A stretch of 34,578 nucleotides of DNA, taken from positions 1 through 34,578 of the forward strand of contig JACUUV010000030.1 in the NCBI GenBank assembly GCA_014859095.1, written 5' to 3'. Below are positions 1-7,484 of this stretch, one piece after another. Origin of the DNA: Clostridia bacterium. GTDB lineage: Bacteria; Bacillota; Clostridia; Peptostreptococcales; Acidaminobacteraceae. Below the pieces are notes generated by a model, which did not search any database, had not been told where the DNA came from, and was given only the letters and a program-made list of their open reading frames with translations. How positions within the stretch are numbered: position 1 is the first letter of the stretch; every line of letters begins with the position of its first letter. Both the position numbers and the translations under genes were made by a program.

Positions 1-150
1 CCTAAAGAAGAATTGATCACTCTTGATCTTCCAAATGAAGCGATTCCAGAAGGAAGCGGATTGCCACAAACAGGTCAATTGCCAGCAGAATTATTCGTTG
101 GTCTTGGCGGTTTGATCACGGCAGCAGGCGCATTCCTTAGAAAAAAATAA
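1..150 (+). CDS. C-terminal end of an LPXTG-type cell-wall anchored surface protein (partial)
   Basis: The reading frame is open from the first base of the window, so only the last 49 residues are visible. They form a classic sortase signal: LPQTG at residues 21-25 of the visible part, a short hydrophobic stretch (LFVGLGGLITAAGAFL) and a positively charged end (RKK, stop at 148-150). Proteins with this tail are exported, cut between T and G by sortase and linked to peptidoglycan, which indicates a Gram-positive envelope. The function of the missing N-terminal part cannot be inferred. It is separated from the pilus operon by a terminator. The hydrophobic segment is slightly short, but the order of the three signal elements is clear. 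Confidence 0.85.
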   Translation, partial: PKEELITLDLPNEAIPEGSGLPQTGQLPAELFVGLGGLITAAGAFLRKK

Positions 151-174
151 ATAACATTGTAACCAAATAGTGAG

Positions 175-201
175 GGAAGTCCATGGGGCTTCCTTTTTTT
201 T
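175..201 (+). terminator. Rho-independent terminator after the LPXTG gene
   Basis: GGAAG (175-179) pairs with CTTCC (189-193) and is followed directly by a run of T (194-201). It lies 25 bp after the stop of the surface protein and separates it from the Tad operon. The stem is short, so efficiency is uncertain. Confidence 0.65.
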
Positions 202-210
202 ACATTTACT

Positions 211-250
211 ATTTACATATATTTACATTAATGATATGCTATTTACATAT
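211..250 (+). repeat. Helically phased ATTTACAT repeats upstream of the Tad operon
   Basis: ATTTACAT begins at 211, 221 and 241, all on a 10-bp period; the unit expected at 231 is degenerate (ATGATATG). Another TTTACAT begins at 199, out of phase. Because the repeats cover the candidate -35 and flank the -10, they could be an operator array bound on one face of the helix. This is inference from spacing alone. Confidence 0.45.
212..240 (+). promoter_or_regulatory. Candidate sigma-A promoter of the Tad operon
   Basis: TTTACA (212-217) and TATGCT (235-240) are separated by 17 bp, a reasonable -35/-10 pair ahead of the TTG start at 271. The region is very AT-rich, so chance matches are likely. 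The -35 element is embedded in a set of TTTACAT repeats. Confidence 0.5.
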
Positions 251-270
251 TTTGGAAAAGGAGAACAGTA

Positions 271-1464
271 TTGAAGATTATCGCTTATGCCCGTCCTGAA
301 CAAAACGACTTATTAATGGAGCTAAGGTCGCTATATCCGGATATAGAAACACTACAAACTATTCACAAACTCAAAAAGGAGGATTTGGTGACAACCCCTC
401 ATATTTTGATCATCATCTCCCAGCCCTCGCAGCGGGAACAGAAGTTCATATCGGAATTGTTATTTTTGAAAATCATCAAACTTGAAGGTGTACGCACAGA
501 AGGTATTGGAACGATCATCGTTGAAAACACGACAGATTTGGATGCGGTCGTCAAAAATACAAAGAGAGAGTTCAAGGAGAGGATCAAGAGCGATTACAAG
601 AAAAATATTGAGAATCTCCAAGTGCTTACAGAGGATGAAAGAAGATATCTTGAAAATTTATCAGGAGAAAATCCGGAGAAAAAAAGTGAAAAGAAACTTT
701 TTAAAAAGTTCAAAGATGAAAAAGGCAAAAATGAACTGGAGATCAGGGGTCAATTGACAGTGCTTGGTTCCGGTGAAGCAGCAGCGGAAATTGCAAAAGT
801 ATGTGCAAACCACAGCAAAATGAAGATTCTACTCTTGGATGGCAATTTGCTCAGTCCATCCATGGATGTTCACTTCAACATCCAAAACATTCAGACCAGA
901 ATAGACAGTCACTTAAAGGGCATTGACAATACAGGAATCAACATTGGTCTTGATGCCATAGCAAAGAATGCCGATTTTGACAACAATCTGAAAAAGATGG
1001 TTCATAGGGTCCAGCCGCGCCTGGATGTGATGCTCGGAAATTACAACCTCTACAATTATGAGCACTATGACACAACTCAATTCAAGGTGTTGCTTGAAAA
1101 ACTTAAATTGCACTACGATCTGATCATCCTCAGTGTGTCTCAGATGCCCTATGACAGTCTGACACTTTTGGCTCTGCATCATAGTAAAGTCAATGTGTTC
1201 ATTTGTGATAACTCCGAAGTGAACATCCGGTATTGCAACAACGTCATAGAAATTCTAAAGTCCAAGCAAAACATATCTGAAATAAAATTCCTGAGTCTTT
1301 TGTATGTGAACGGCAAACACAGTTCGGGAATAAGCGACAACCTCATGAAAGGCATTTTCAGAAAAATGTACGTCGGGCGGCTGGAAGGGAAGAACAGGAA
1401 GCGTGCAAAAAGAACATTATCCATTCTGAAAAATGTGGAGGCGAGGTGTGAGCGATGGGATTAG
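271..1464 (+). CDS. TadZ/CpaE-like pilus assembly protein with degenerate P-loop
   Basis: First gene of the Tad-type pilus operon. The TTG start follows AAAAGGAGA at a good distance. The 397 residues fall into an N-terminal part (about 1-110) in the place of the atypical receiver domain of TadZ, a Lys/Glu-rich linker (about 115-155) and a MinD/ParA-like fold (about 158-390) with the strand VTVLGSG-like region and LLDGNLLSP resembling the family's switch region. TadZ proteins act as cytoplasmic polar or membrane hubs that position the secretion ATPase. The P-loop equivalent reads GSGEAAAEIA and lacks the Walker A lysine, so ATP hydrolysis is doubtful. The 3' end overlaps the TadA-like gene by 10 bp. 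Assignment rests on the fold pattern and the neighbouring TadA, TadB and TadC genes. Confidence 0.75.
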   Translation: MKIIAYARPEQNDLLMELRSLYPDIETLQTIHKLKKEDLVTTPHILIIISQPSQREQKFISELLFLKIIKLEGVRTEGIGTIIVENTTDLDAVVKNTKREFKERIKSDYKKNIENLQVLTEDERRYLENLSGENPEKKSEKKLFKKFKDEKGKNELEIRGQLTVLGSGEAAAEIAKVCANHSKMKILLLDGNLLSPSMDVHFNIQNIQTRIDSHLKGIDNTGINIGLDAIAKNADFDNNLKKMVHRVQPRLDVMLGNYNLYNYEHYDTTQFKVLLEKLKLHYDLIILSVSQMPYDSLTLLALHHSKVNVFICDNSEVNIRYCNNVIEILKSKQNISEIKFLSLLYVNGKHSSGISDNLMKGIFRKMYVGRLEGKNRKRAKRTLSILKNVEARCERWD

Positions 1465-2621
1465 TCAGCAGCATACATGATCCGATGGTGGATTACGACA
1501 CCTCCTCTTATCAGAAGACGTCCAAGTGGGCCAGCATACTCCTGGATGAGATCGTTTATGAATATGCCGCACTGATTGCGGATATTGAGGATGGAAAAGT
1601 CGATCCATCCTACCTAAAAAAAGAAATCGAGAAAAAGGTAGACCAACAAAAAGGGCTGTTCAAGGCAGAGCAGATCAAAAAGGAAATCTTTGATACGATT
1701 TATGGGTATGGATTGCTTCAAAGTTTCATTGTGGATCCAGACGTGAGTGACATTGATATCCCCAGATTTGATTTTATACTCATCAAACGGTTCGGAAACT
1801 TCGAGCAGATCAAAGAGACCTTCTCATGCGAGGAATCCTTTGAACAGTTTTGCAGATTGTTGATCATTCGCCACGGAGGTGTGATCAACGCAGTGGATGC
1901 GCACTGTAGAGTCAGTGACAAGAACAATCGTCTGAGAATCAACGTGAGTATTCCGCCGAGAAATGCGACAGGAACGTCACTGAATATCAGAAAGCATAAA
2001 CGTGAAGCCTATGAATATGACGCTTTGGAGGACCTTGGATTTTTGGATGGGCAATCCCGAAATATCATTGAAGAAATGAATCGTTCCGGCAAAAATATAC
2101 TGGTTTGCGGGAAAGGCGCATCGGGCAAAACGACACTGCTTAGAACACTCATCGAAAACGGGGATAAGTATGAGCGAATGTTGATATGCGAGTCCGATAC
2201 GGAACTTTATCCACAGAAGAAAAACACGATCGTTCAACACATCGAAAAAAGGAGAAACAAACGGGGCTCAGGCAGTCTTGAATCGCTTATCAAAGAAGGG
2301 CTCACCATGTCGCTCGATGCATACTGCATTGGGGAAATCACAGGATCCGAAGCTTGGCCATTCGTCAAAGCAGGGTATACCGACCATCGGATTTTAGGCA
2401 CTTTACATGCTCAGTCGAGTTTTGACGCATTGGAACGTCTGCTCATGCTCATGGAAAATGAGACGAGGATTGAAGAAACCGCACTCAAATGCATTTTGGC
2501 AAACAGCATGGAAATCATCATTTATCTGAGGCATTTTTCAGTTCATGAAATCACATTAGTGAAGGGGTATGACAAAGCCCGCAAAACCTATGAGTACGAA
2601 GTCCTTTACAGAAAGGAGTGA
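1455..2621 (+). CDS. TadA/CpaF-type secretion ATPase
   Basis: A 388-residue cytoplasmic ATPase expected to power assembly of Flp/Tad pili as a hexamer docked on the TadB/TadC membrane platform. Visible family features are an N-terminal helical region, the segment DPDVSDIDI (family pattern 'dp.vteI.vn'), Walker A GKGASGKTT, the Asp-box-like CESDTEL, the Walker B-like IGEITGSEA and the His-box GTLHAQSS. These occur in the order expected of GspE/TadA proteins. The ATG at 1455 lies inside the end of the TadZ-like gene, suggesting translational coupling. The canonical 'VGEVRG' appears as IGEITG and the Arg is missing, so the protein is divergent but has its nucleotide-binding motifs intact. Confidence 0.9.
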   Translation: MGLVSSIHDPMVDYDTSSYQKTSKWASILLDEIVYEYAALIADIEDGKVDPSYLKKEIEKKVDQQKGLFKAEQIKKEIFDTIYGYGLLQSFIVDPDVSDIDIPRFDFILIKRFGNFEQIKETFSCEESFEQFCRLLIIRHGGVINAVDAHCRVSDKNNRLRINVSIPPRNATGTSLNIRKHKREAYEYDALEDLGFLDGQSRNIIEEMNRSGKNILVCGKGASGKTTLLRTLIENGDKYERMLICESDTELYPQKKNTIVQHIEKRRNKRGSGSLESLIKEGLTMSLDAYCIGEITGSEAWPFVKAGYTDHRILGTLHAQSSFDALERLLMLMENETRIEETALKCILANSMEIIIYLRHFSVHEITLVKGYDKARKTYEYEVLYRKE

Positions 2622-2626
2622 TGACC

Positions 2627-3517
2627 ATGTATTGGGTAGTAATGATCAATATGCTGGCATTGATGGTTCTTGTCAGTAAAGAGCATAAAGTCAAAAGAAC
2701 GATCCTTCCGGTTAAAAGGACACTGAGGGTGTATCATCAGAGTTTCAATGCTCCAAGAGCGTGGTTATACAAACTGGATAGGCGTTATGTGGTGCAAACT
2801 TTTCTAGAGGAATGGTTGGGTCAAGGTAGACTCGTGAAGTTGTGGCTGGGCTGGGCACTGATTCTGGCAACTGTCTTTTACTTCATCGACTTGCCTATTG
2901 GACTGAGAATCTTGTTTTGGATCATGGCCATGTGTTTGCCTGCAGTGATTCTGGAGTGGCGTCTGGAGTGGATTGACAACAATATCGACAAAACACTTTT
3001 TGCATTCTTGTCCAAAGCCAACGCTTGTCTGATTCAAAACGAGGATCTGATCAATGCACTGCTCGAAGTGGAAAGATCGAATACAAATGTCTATATCAGG
3101 AAGGGGCTGAAAGTGTTCAATACGGCAATCAGGGCAGGCGTATCATCGGAAGTGGCATTCACCATGCTGCTGGACGCCACATATCATGATTACCTGAGGT
3201 ATATTTACCTCAATGTAGAGCAAGTGCATCTCCGACAAGGAGATGTCGTTGAACTTTTAAGAGCGCTGGAAAATGAATATACAGCCATACAGATTGAACT
3301 CAACAAAAGGAAAATTGAACTGCAACATGACCGGAACCTTACTTTATTCAGTTTTGTGTTGGTCGTGTTGACAGCGCTTAGAATCATCAAAACACACGAT
3401 TATATCATCACTTTTTATCTCAATTCGGCCTTGGGCCAAGTTTTGAGTTTTACGCTTGTTCTTTCAATGGGTATAGGACTGGGCATCGTCATAATCGCAT
3501 CCAGAAAACGCGTATAG
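2627..3517 (+). CDS. TadB-like pilus platform membrane protein
   Basis: Membrane protein of about 296 residues with an N-terminal hydrophobic segment, two adjacent hydrophobic segments near residues 83-120 and two more at the C-terminus (about 240-295), with a cytoplasmic helical domain between. This is the T2SSF/GspF-like layout of TadB, which with TadC forms the inner-membrane platform for the secretion ATPase. The open frame extends upstream to GTG 2618 and ATG 2621, but the AAAGGAG at 2612-2618 best fits ATG 2627 with 8 nt spacing, so that start was chosen. It follows the ATPase gene directly, and sequence similarity to TadB is assigned from layout and order rather than strong motifs. Confidence 0.75.
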   Translation: MYWVVMINMLALMVLVSKEHKVKRTILPVKRTLRVYHQSFNAPRAWLYKLDRRYVVQTFLEEWLGQGRLVKLWLGWALILATVFYFIDLPIGLRILFWIMAMCLPAVILEWRLEWIDNNIDKTLFAFLSKANACLIQNEDLINALLEVERSNTNVYIRKGLKVFNTAIRAGVSSEVAFTMLLDATYHDYLRYIYLNVEQVHLRQGDVVELLRALENEYTAIQIELNKRKIELQHDRNLTLFSFVLVVLTALRIIKTHDYIITFYLNSALGQVLSFTLVLSMGIGLGIVIIASRKRV

Positions 3518-3526
3518 GAGGGTGGC

Positions 3527-4144
3527 ATGCAAATCATAGTAGGATTGGTGAATGTGGTGATGGTCGCACTGATGTTGGACGGGCTGGGCAAACGGTGGCA
3601 GATGAATCGGATTCTACCGCTTCAGTACGAGCGACCACGCAGGTTTAAAGGAAAAACCATCGGAATGCATTCAAAACGCAAACACAACACGGAACTTTCA
3701 AAGAACTTCTACAGGCTTTACAAGTACATAACCATTCAAATCACAGCAGGATCCAGACCTGAGGATATATACAAATCACTTTACAAGATAGTGCATGCGA
3801 AAGCACTTAAGGCTGATCTGCTTCAATTTTCAGTCATACTCACTCAGCGCCATGACATCAAACAAAGTCTGGAAGGGCTCAAAAAGCAATTGGATTTTGA
3901 TGAAGGTCAGATTTTTGTCGGAATCCTCCAAAGTATGTCTGGAACAGGATTGTCCTCTGACGCCTTCATGAGACTTGACCACATGCTTTTTCAAAAGTAT
4001 CTGTCAGGGATCAGGGCAGAAACTGACAAAGTAAGACAACTTTATCTTGCTGCAGTCATCACATTTACTGCAGTGACCACATGTATGCTTTTGTTTCCAA
4101 TCCTACACCAAATGTTCTACTCGGCAAAAAAAATATTTATATAA
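3527..4144 (+). CDS. TadC-like pilus platform membrane protein
   Basis: A 205-residue protein with an N-terminal hydrophobic segment, a soluble helical domain (about 60-170) and a C-terminal membrane segment (about 175-198). The segment KQLDFDEGQIFVGILQSM and surrounding helices resemble T2SSF-domain proteins. TadC partners TadB in the inner-membrane platform of Tad pili. The ATG follows AGGAGGG with 6-7 nt spacing, nine bases after the TadB stop. It is shorter than usual TadC (around 280-320 residues), as the N-terminal membrane pair is reduced to one segment. Identity rests mainly on its position behind TadB. Confidence 0.7.
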   Translation: MQIIVGLVNVVMVALMLDGLGKRWQMNRILPLQYERPRRFKGKTIGMHSKRKHNTELSKNFYRLYKYITIQITAGSRPEDIYKSLYKIVHAKALKADLLQFSVILTQRHDIKQSLEGLKKQLDFDEGQIFVGILQSMSGTGLSSDAFMRLDHMLFQKYLSGIRAETDKVRQLYLAAVITFTAVTTCMLLFPILHQMFYSAKKIFI

Positions 4145-4165
4145 AACAATTACAAGGAGAAAATA

Positions 4166-4372
4166 ATGGAGAAGATGAGATTAAAGATCAAGGAATTCCT
4201 GCAATCTGAAAGAGGGGAGTTTGGAATGAGCGCAATCATCGGTGTTGCCATCGGACTTATTGTGGCGGCGTTCATATTGATACCAGGAATACAGACTTTT
4301 GCCACACAAATTATGACAGATATGCAAAATTGGTGGGCCAATGCAATCAGTTCACAGCTGTTTCCCAACTGA
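4166..4372 (+). CDS. Small Flp-type pilin-like peptide
   Basis: A 68-residue protein with a charged leader (about 1-18, ending SERGEFG), a single hydrophobic helix (about 20-45) and a short Trp-containing tail. Size, charged leader and hydrophobic helix match a prepilin, and it sits exactly where the structural pilin is usually found in Tad loci, with a strong AAGGAGA ribosome binding site. The Flp processing signature G/XXXXEY is not seen; the nearest candidate cleavage point is after the Gly in RGEF. It is probably the main pilus subunit, but it could be another small membrane component. No prepilin peptidase gene is in the window. Confidence 0.6.
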   Translation: MEKMRLKIKEFLQSERGEFGMSAIIGVAIGLIVAAFILIPGIQTFATQIMTDMQNWWANAISSQLFPN

Positions 4373-4374
4373 TC

Positions 4375-4761
4375 ATGGGCATTGATCAGGTCATTGTGGC
4401 AGGAATAGTCATCATCATCGTGATTTCCATTTGTCTGGTGTTCTTTGATTTTCTGATGCCACTTTACGCGAAACAACAATTTGAAAATGTATGCAGAACC
4501 TACGTCCTGATTGCCGAATCCGAAAATGGACTTTCCACAGAAAAGAGCAATCGTCTGAAGGATAAAATTATGACACTGGGAGTGGAGGAAGTCGTCATCA
4601 CCGCTCAAAACATCAATGAAGTCAAAAGAAATGAAACTATCGAGATCAAAGTGGAAGGACAGTATGTGGTTGGTGGGATTACGGGACTATTTAAACGGGA
4701 AAACAAGATCATGTCATTCAAATTCGAGTCGGAGGTCTATGCGAGGCGCGTTGTCAATTGA
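4375..4761 (+). CDS. TadE/TadF-like small pilus-associated membrane protein
   Basis: Starts at ATG 4375, two bases after the stop of the pilin-like gene; the upstream in-frame extension lies inside that gene and has no ribosome binding site. The 128 residues comprise one N-terminal hydrophobic helix (about 5-28) followed by a soluble extracytoplasmic domain with an EIKVEGQY beta-rich ending. This single-helix layout is shared by TadE/TadF pseudopilins and the DUF4320-type proteins of clostridial Tad loci. Its exact family cannot be fixed from sequence alone. The 3' end overlaps the next gene by 23 bp. Confidence 0.6.
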   Translation: MGIDQVIVAGIVIIIVISICLVFFDFLMPLYAKQQFENVCRTYVLIAESENGLSTEKSNRLKDKIMTLGVEEVVITAQNINEVKRNETIEIKVEGQYVVGGITGLFKRENKIMSFKFESEVYARRVVN

Positions 4762-5197
4762 ATGTTCAAGAGGCTCCGCATCTATAGGTTGGGTGATTTC
4801 AATTTTTTTTCTGGTAATATTTGCAATCTTTCCATTGTCCATGATGGCACTGGAGATGAAGGCGCATGATGTCCAAAATCAGAAAGTTGCGTTGGCATCC
4901 GAACTGGCCGCCATCGATTTGATCCTCGACTTGTCTCCTGAGGCATTGAGCGAAGGCGCTTTCGGTTGGCGGAGCGATGTGAGGGTAGCCTATGGGATAC
5001 TGCTCAGAAGTAAACTGAGTCATCTCACTTGTGAGATTGAACCTGAAAACATTGAAGTCACCTGGAAGCCCGATGAGAGAATCCCTGCAATAGACATAAG
5101 ATACACCTATATCTATACAAATCAATTGATGCGTAATCCGGAACTGTCCAAAGTGATGCAAGTTGAGTTTAAATATGAACTGCCAATGGATTTTTAG
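4739..5197 (+). CDS. Second TadE/TadF-like small membrane protein
   Basis: The start chosen is ATG 4739, with GGAGG at 4731-4735 and short spacing; it overlaps the previous gene by 23 bp. The longer open frame upstream is out of frame with, and entirely inside, the previous gene. The 152 residues have a short N-terminal leader with a Cys-Ser-Arg-Gly stretch, one strong hydrophobic helix (about 15-38) and a soluble domain of mixed strands. This is the general shape of minor pilins or TadE-like proteins that seed or cap the pilus. No catalytic motif is seen. It is separate from the preceding gene because each has its own membrane helix and start. Confidence 0.6.
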   Translation: MRGALSIECSRGSASIGWVISIFFLVIFAIFPLSMMALEMKAHDVQNQKVALASELAAIDLILDLSPEALSEGAFGWRSDVRVAYGILLRSKLSHLTCEIEPENIEVTWKPDERIPAIDIRYTYIYTNQLMRNPELSKVMQVEFKYELPMDF

Positions 5198-5206
5198 GAG
5201 GGAGCT

Positions 5207-5797
5207 TTGAAGAGATTAATAACAGTTGGGGCGGTTTTGCTGCTTGGGCTTATTTTGACCGTTATGGAAATCAACTGGATCCAGAATGAGAAAAAAATGG
5301 ATGCAGTCCCTGTGGTGGCGTTGACCAAAAGCATTGAAGCGGGAAGCACAATCAAAAAAACGGATCTGGTCATAAAGGAAATAGACAAATCCTTATGGAG
5401 TGAAGGGTATGTGGACAAGCTTGAGGATGTTGTCGGAAAGACTTTGCTTATTGGTATGCAAGGCCATTCGGTCGTCACCAAAGGGAGTTTGAAGGAAAAT
5501 GCCTATACCTCTCCGGAGAGTGGCAACGCCATAACCACCATCAAGCTGGCTCCGGAAGAGGCACTTTGCTGGACGCTGTCGACTGGAGAACCTGTCAATG
5601 TGGTATTGGTGGATTCTATGCTTGTTTTGAGGGATCTGGGAGAGGTAACAGTAAAGGGTTTATACGACAATTATCTGATGGATTCGGATGTGCCTGTGTA
5701 TGTTTTGGTGGAAGGATCCAGAAAGACAATCGAAAAGATTGTCACGCACCGTGAAAGCGGTCAGATGGAACTGTTAAAACGAGGTGATGAAAAGTGA
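5207..5797 (+). CDS. CpaB/RcpC-like SAF-domain protein
   Basis: A 196-residue protein starting at TTG 5207 after AGGAGGGAG. One N-terminal signal anchor (about 3-22) is followed by a SAF-like domain (about 38-90) with the hallmark pattern ALTKSIEAGSTIKKTDLV and a later VVTKGSL-type strand. CpaB/RcpC proteins are extracytoplasmic Tad pilus components that stabilise the machine near the cell wall; in Gram-positives, which lack the secretin, the role is less clear. It is the last gene of the pilus cluster before the sensor-like gene. The next open frame overlaps its stop codon. Confidence 0.75.
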   Translation: MKRLITVGAVLLLGLILTVMEINWIQNEKKMDAVPVVALTKSIEAGSTIKKTDLVIKEIDKSLWSEGYVDKLEDVVGKTLLIGMQGHSVVTKGSLKENAYTSPESGNAITTIKLAPEEALCWTLSTGEPVNVVLVDSMLVLRDLGEVTVKGLYDNYLMDSDVPVYVLVEGSRKTIEKIVTHRESGQMELLKRGDEK

Positions 5798-5803
5798 ATT
5801 AAA

Positions 5804-5812
5804 TGATATAAT
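5804..5812 (+). promoter_or_regulatory. Extended -10 promoter candidate before the degenerate hybrid kinase
   Basis: TGATATAAT fits the extended -10 pattern TGnTATAAT, with no good -35. It lies 7 bp after the stop of the SAF gene and 31 bp before ATG 5844, so the sensor-like gene may have its own transcript as well as read-through from the pilus operon. Confidence 0.45.
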
Positions 5813-5843
5813 TGAACCAAATAACGGTTTGAAAGGAGTGTCT

Positions 5844-7391
5844 ATGGATTACAGCAGACTCTCGAGAGAATCATTGATTCACGAAATTGAGCAACTCAAC
5901 CAATCCTTCGAAAAAGCGAAAATGGTTGAAAAAGGGTATCAACTCGGTGTGCATAATATGCTCGATGAAATTGAAACACCCGTCTATTGGGTCAAATCCG
6001 ACTACAGTGTTTATTGGGCGAATCGATTTTGCCTGGAGACACACCATAATATAGCCAATCAAAAATGTTATCAGATCTTTTTCGGATTCAGTGACGTTTG
6101 TGAAGGCTGCAAATTGCAGCAAGTCATAGAGGACAATAAAATCAAGATTCATCGTATACAAAAGGAGGACAGTTTCAAAGAGGTTTATCAAATGCCTGTA
6201 GTCAGAGGAGATTATATCGGAGTTCTTGAGTTTCAGTATGATGCGAGAGAAGCCTTTGAAACACTCCGGGCGCAACAAAAACTTTTGGAGCGGTATAAGC
6301 TTGAAAACGCCGAATTGTATCATAAAAACCAAAACATGTCACAGTTCATTGAACGCTTTTCAAAATCGCTTCGAACACCGCTTCGTGCGCTCAACGGTTA
6401 CTTTCTCCTTTCGGACCAAGAGAAGGACGAAATTTATCTGAAAACACTCAAGGACACAGCTGAACAACTCTATGAGACATTGAATAAAATGATAATGGCA
6501 TCAAAATATGACGAACGGAATATTGTACTCAGGAAAGAAGAGTTCAAACTGCTTAATGTGATTTCCGAAGTCACAGAGCAAGCGCGTCTTTACAGATCCG
6601 CCGGCCCGATTCATCTGTTTTGCGCCCCTACGATTCCAGAGGTGATCAAGGGCGATGCGATGAATTTCAAATTGCTGCTTTCATACCTTTATGAAATCGT
6701 GATGCATTTCAGTGAAAACAACCCGATCCATGTATCCATAACGGAAATCTCGCAAACAAGGAATAAAATCAATCTGAAATTCACCTACTCCGCCGAACAG
6801 GGGAAATCCGTGGATGCAGGTAAAATGCTGGATTACTTTGAGCTCGACAGGAAAATGGATTATGATTCCATTGAAGCATATTCCATATCCCTTGGAATTC
6901 ATCTTGCAAGGCAAATCGTGGAGGCTTTTGGTGGAACGATAGAAATCGCAAGCAGTTTGGATCAGGAAATCTATGCCAATGTCGTCCTTGGGTTCGACAA
7001 ATTGTCACCTATGGAAAGTCAAACTGAAATATCAGTCAAAAATGTAGTGAACAGGGTACTGATTGTCGACTTTGAAAAACCGGACATCGCTCTTGAAGTT
7101 TTTGAGGAGTATGAGCTATACTTTGCCCAAACAGGGGATGAGGCCATCCGTCTTTACTTTGAAAAAGAACCGGATTTGATGCTCATCAACGTGAGTGTGG
7201 AGCAGTGTGATGGCTTCGAGGTATTTGATGAAATCGAAAGACGAAGAAAAACACATCGGCCTATTGTCTCTATGTCCAAGAAACTCATAGACAACGAACG
7301 TGTTTTCATGCAGGATTACGGTTTTGACGATTACATCCCAAAACCTCTGACAAGCGAAAACTTCAAACAGATTGTGGACAAATATCTATAA
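5844..7391 (+). CDS. Degenerate PAS hybrid histidine kinase with receiver domain (probable pseudo-enzyme)
   Basis: Start ATG 5844 follows AAAGGAG with 5 nt spacing; the frame also opens at 5784, but that lies inside the preceding gene. The 515 residues comprise a coiled-coil start, a PAS-like domain (about 35-130) with Cys residues in the pattern KCYQIFFGF..CEGC, a HisKA-like helix pair, a HATPase_c-like domain (about 230-390) and a C-terminal receiver (about 410-515). The phosphoacceptor His is replaced by Lys174 (FSKSLRTPL), the G1 box is absent, the receiver Asp is Asn449 (LMLINVSV) and the acidic pair reads VDF; Lys500 of the receiver is kept. It has no membrane segment. I infer a cytosolic, non-phosphorylating sensor, perhaps linked to the pilus. 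The domain order is clear and the loss of key residues is seen directly. Confidence 0.8.
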   Translation: MDYSRLSRESLIHEIEQLNQSFEKAKMVEKGYQLGVHNMLDEIETPVYWVKSDYSVYWANRFCLETHHNIANQKCYQIFFGFSDVCEGCKLQQVIEDNKIKIHRIQKEDSFKEVYQMPVVRGDYIGVLEFQYDAREAFETLRAQQKLLERYKLENAELYHKNQNMSQFIERFSKSLRTPLRALNGYFLLSDQEKDEIYLKTLKDTAEQLYETLNKMIMASKYDERNIVLRKEEFKLLNVISEVTEQARLYRSAGPIHLFCAPTIPEVIKGDAMNFKLLLSYLYEIVMHFSENNPIHVSITEISQTRNKINLKFTYSAEQGKSVDAGKMLDYFELDRKMDYDSIEAYSISLGIHLARQIVEAFGGTIEIASSLDQEIYANVVLGFDKLSPMESQTEISVKNVVNRVLIVDFEKPDIALEVFEEYELYFAQTGDEAIRLYFEKEPDLMLINVSVEQCDGFEVFDEIERRRKTHRPIVSMSKKLIDNERVFMQDYGFDDYIPKPLTSENFKQIVDKYL

Positions 7392-7411
7392 AATATAATA
7401 AGCACACATTA

Positions 7412-7435
7412 AAATGGGCGCCCAGGCGCCCATTT
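7412..7435 (+). terminator. Perfect GGCGCC-containing inverted repeat, probable terminator
   Basis: AAATGGGCGCC (7412-7422) is perfectly complementary to GGCGCCCATTT (7425-7435). It lies 20 bp after the kinase-like gene and ends in a short T tract, so it can act as a terminator; the weak T run and its overlap with the next promoter leave an operator role open. Confidence 0.55.
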
Positions 7436-7436
7436 G

Positions 7437-7445
7437 TGGTATAAT
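7437..7445 (+). promoter_or_regulatory. Extended -10 promoter for the rRNA methyltransferase gene
   Basis: TGGTATAAT matches TGnTATAAT exactly and lies 40 bp before ATG 7485. The position of a -35 box (about 7417-7422) falls inside the GGCGCC inverted repeat and has no resemblance to TTGACA, which fits an extended -10 promoter. Confidence 0.55.
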
Positions 7446-7484
7446 CATATAGAATATCACACGCTTATCGAATGGAGTGAAAGT

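Noticed and set aside
4330-5197. Frameshifted single gene spanning the two TadE/F-like frames
   Set aside because: Each frame has its own membrane helix, plausible start and full-length soluble domain; a 23-bp overlap is normal in this operon.
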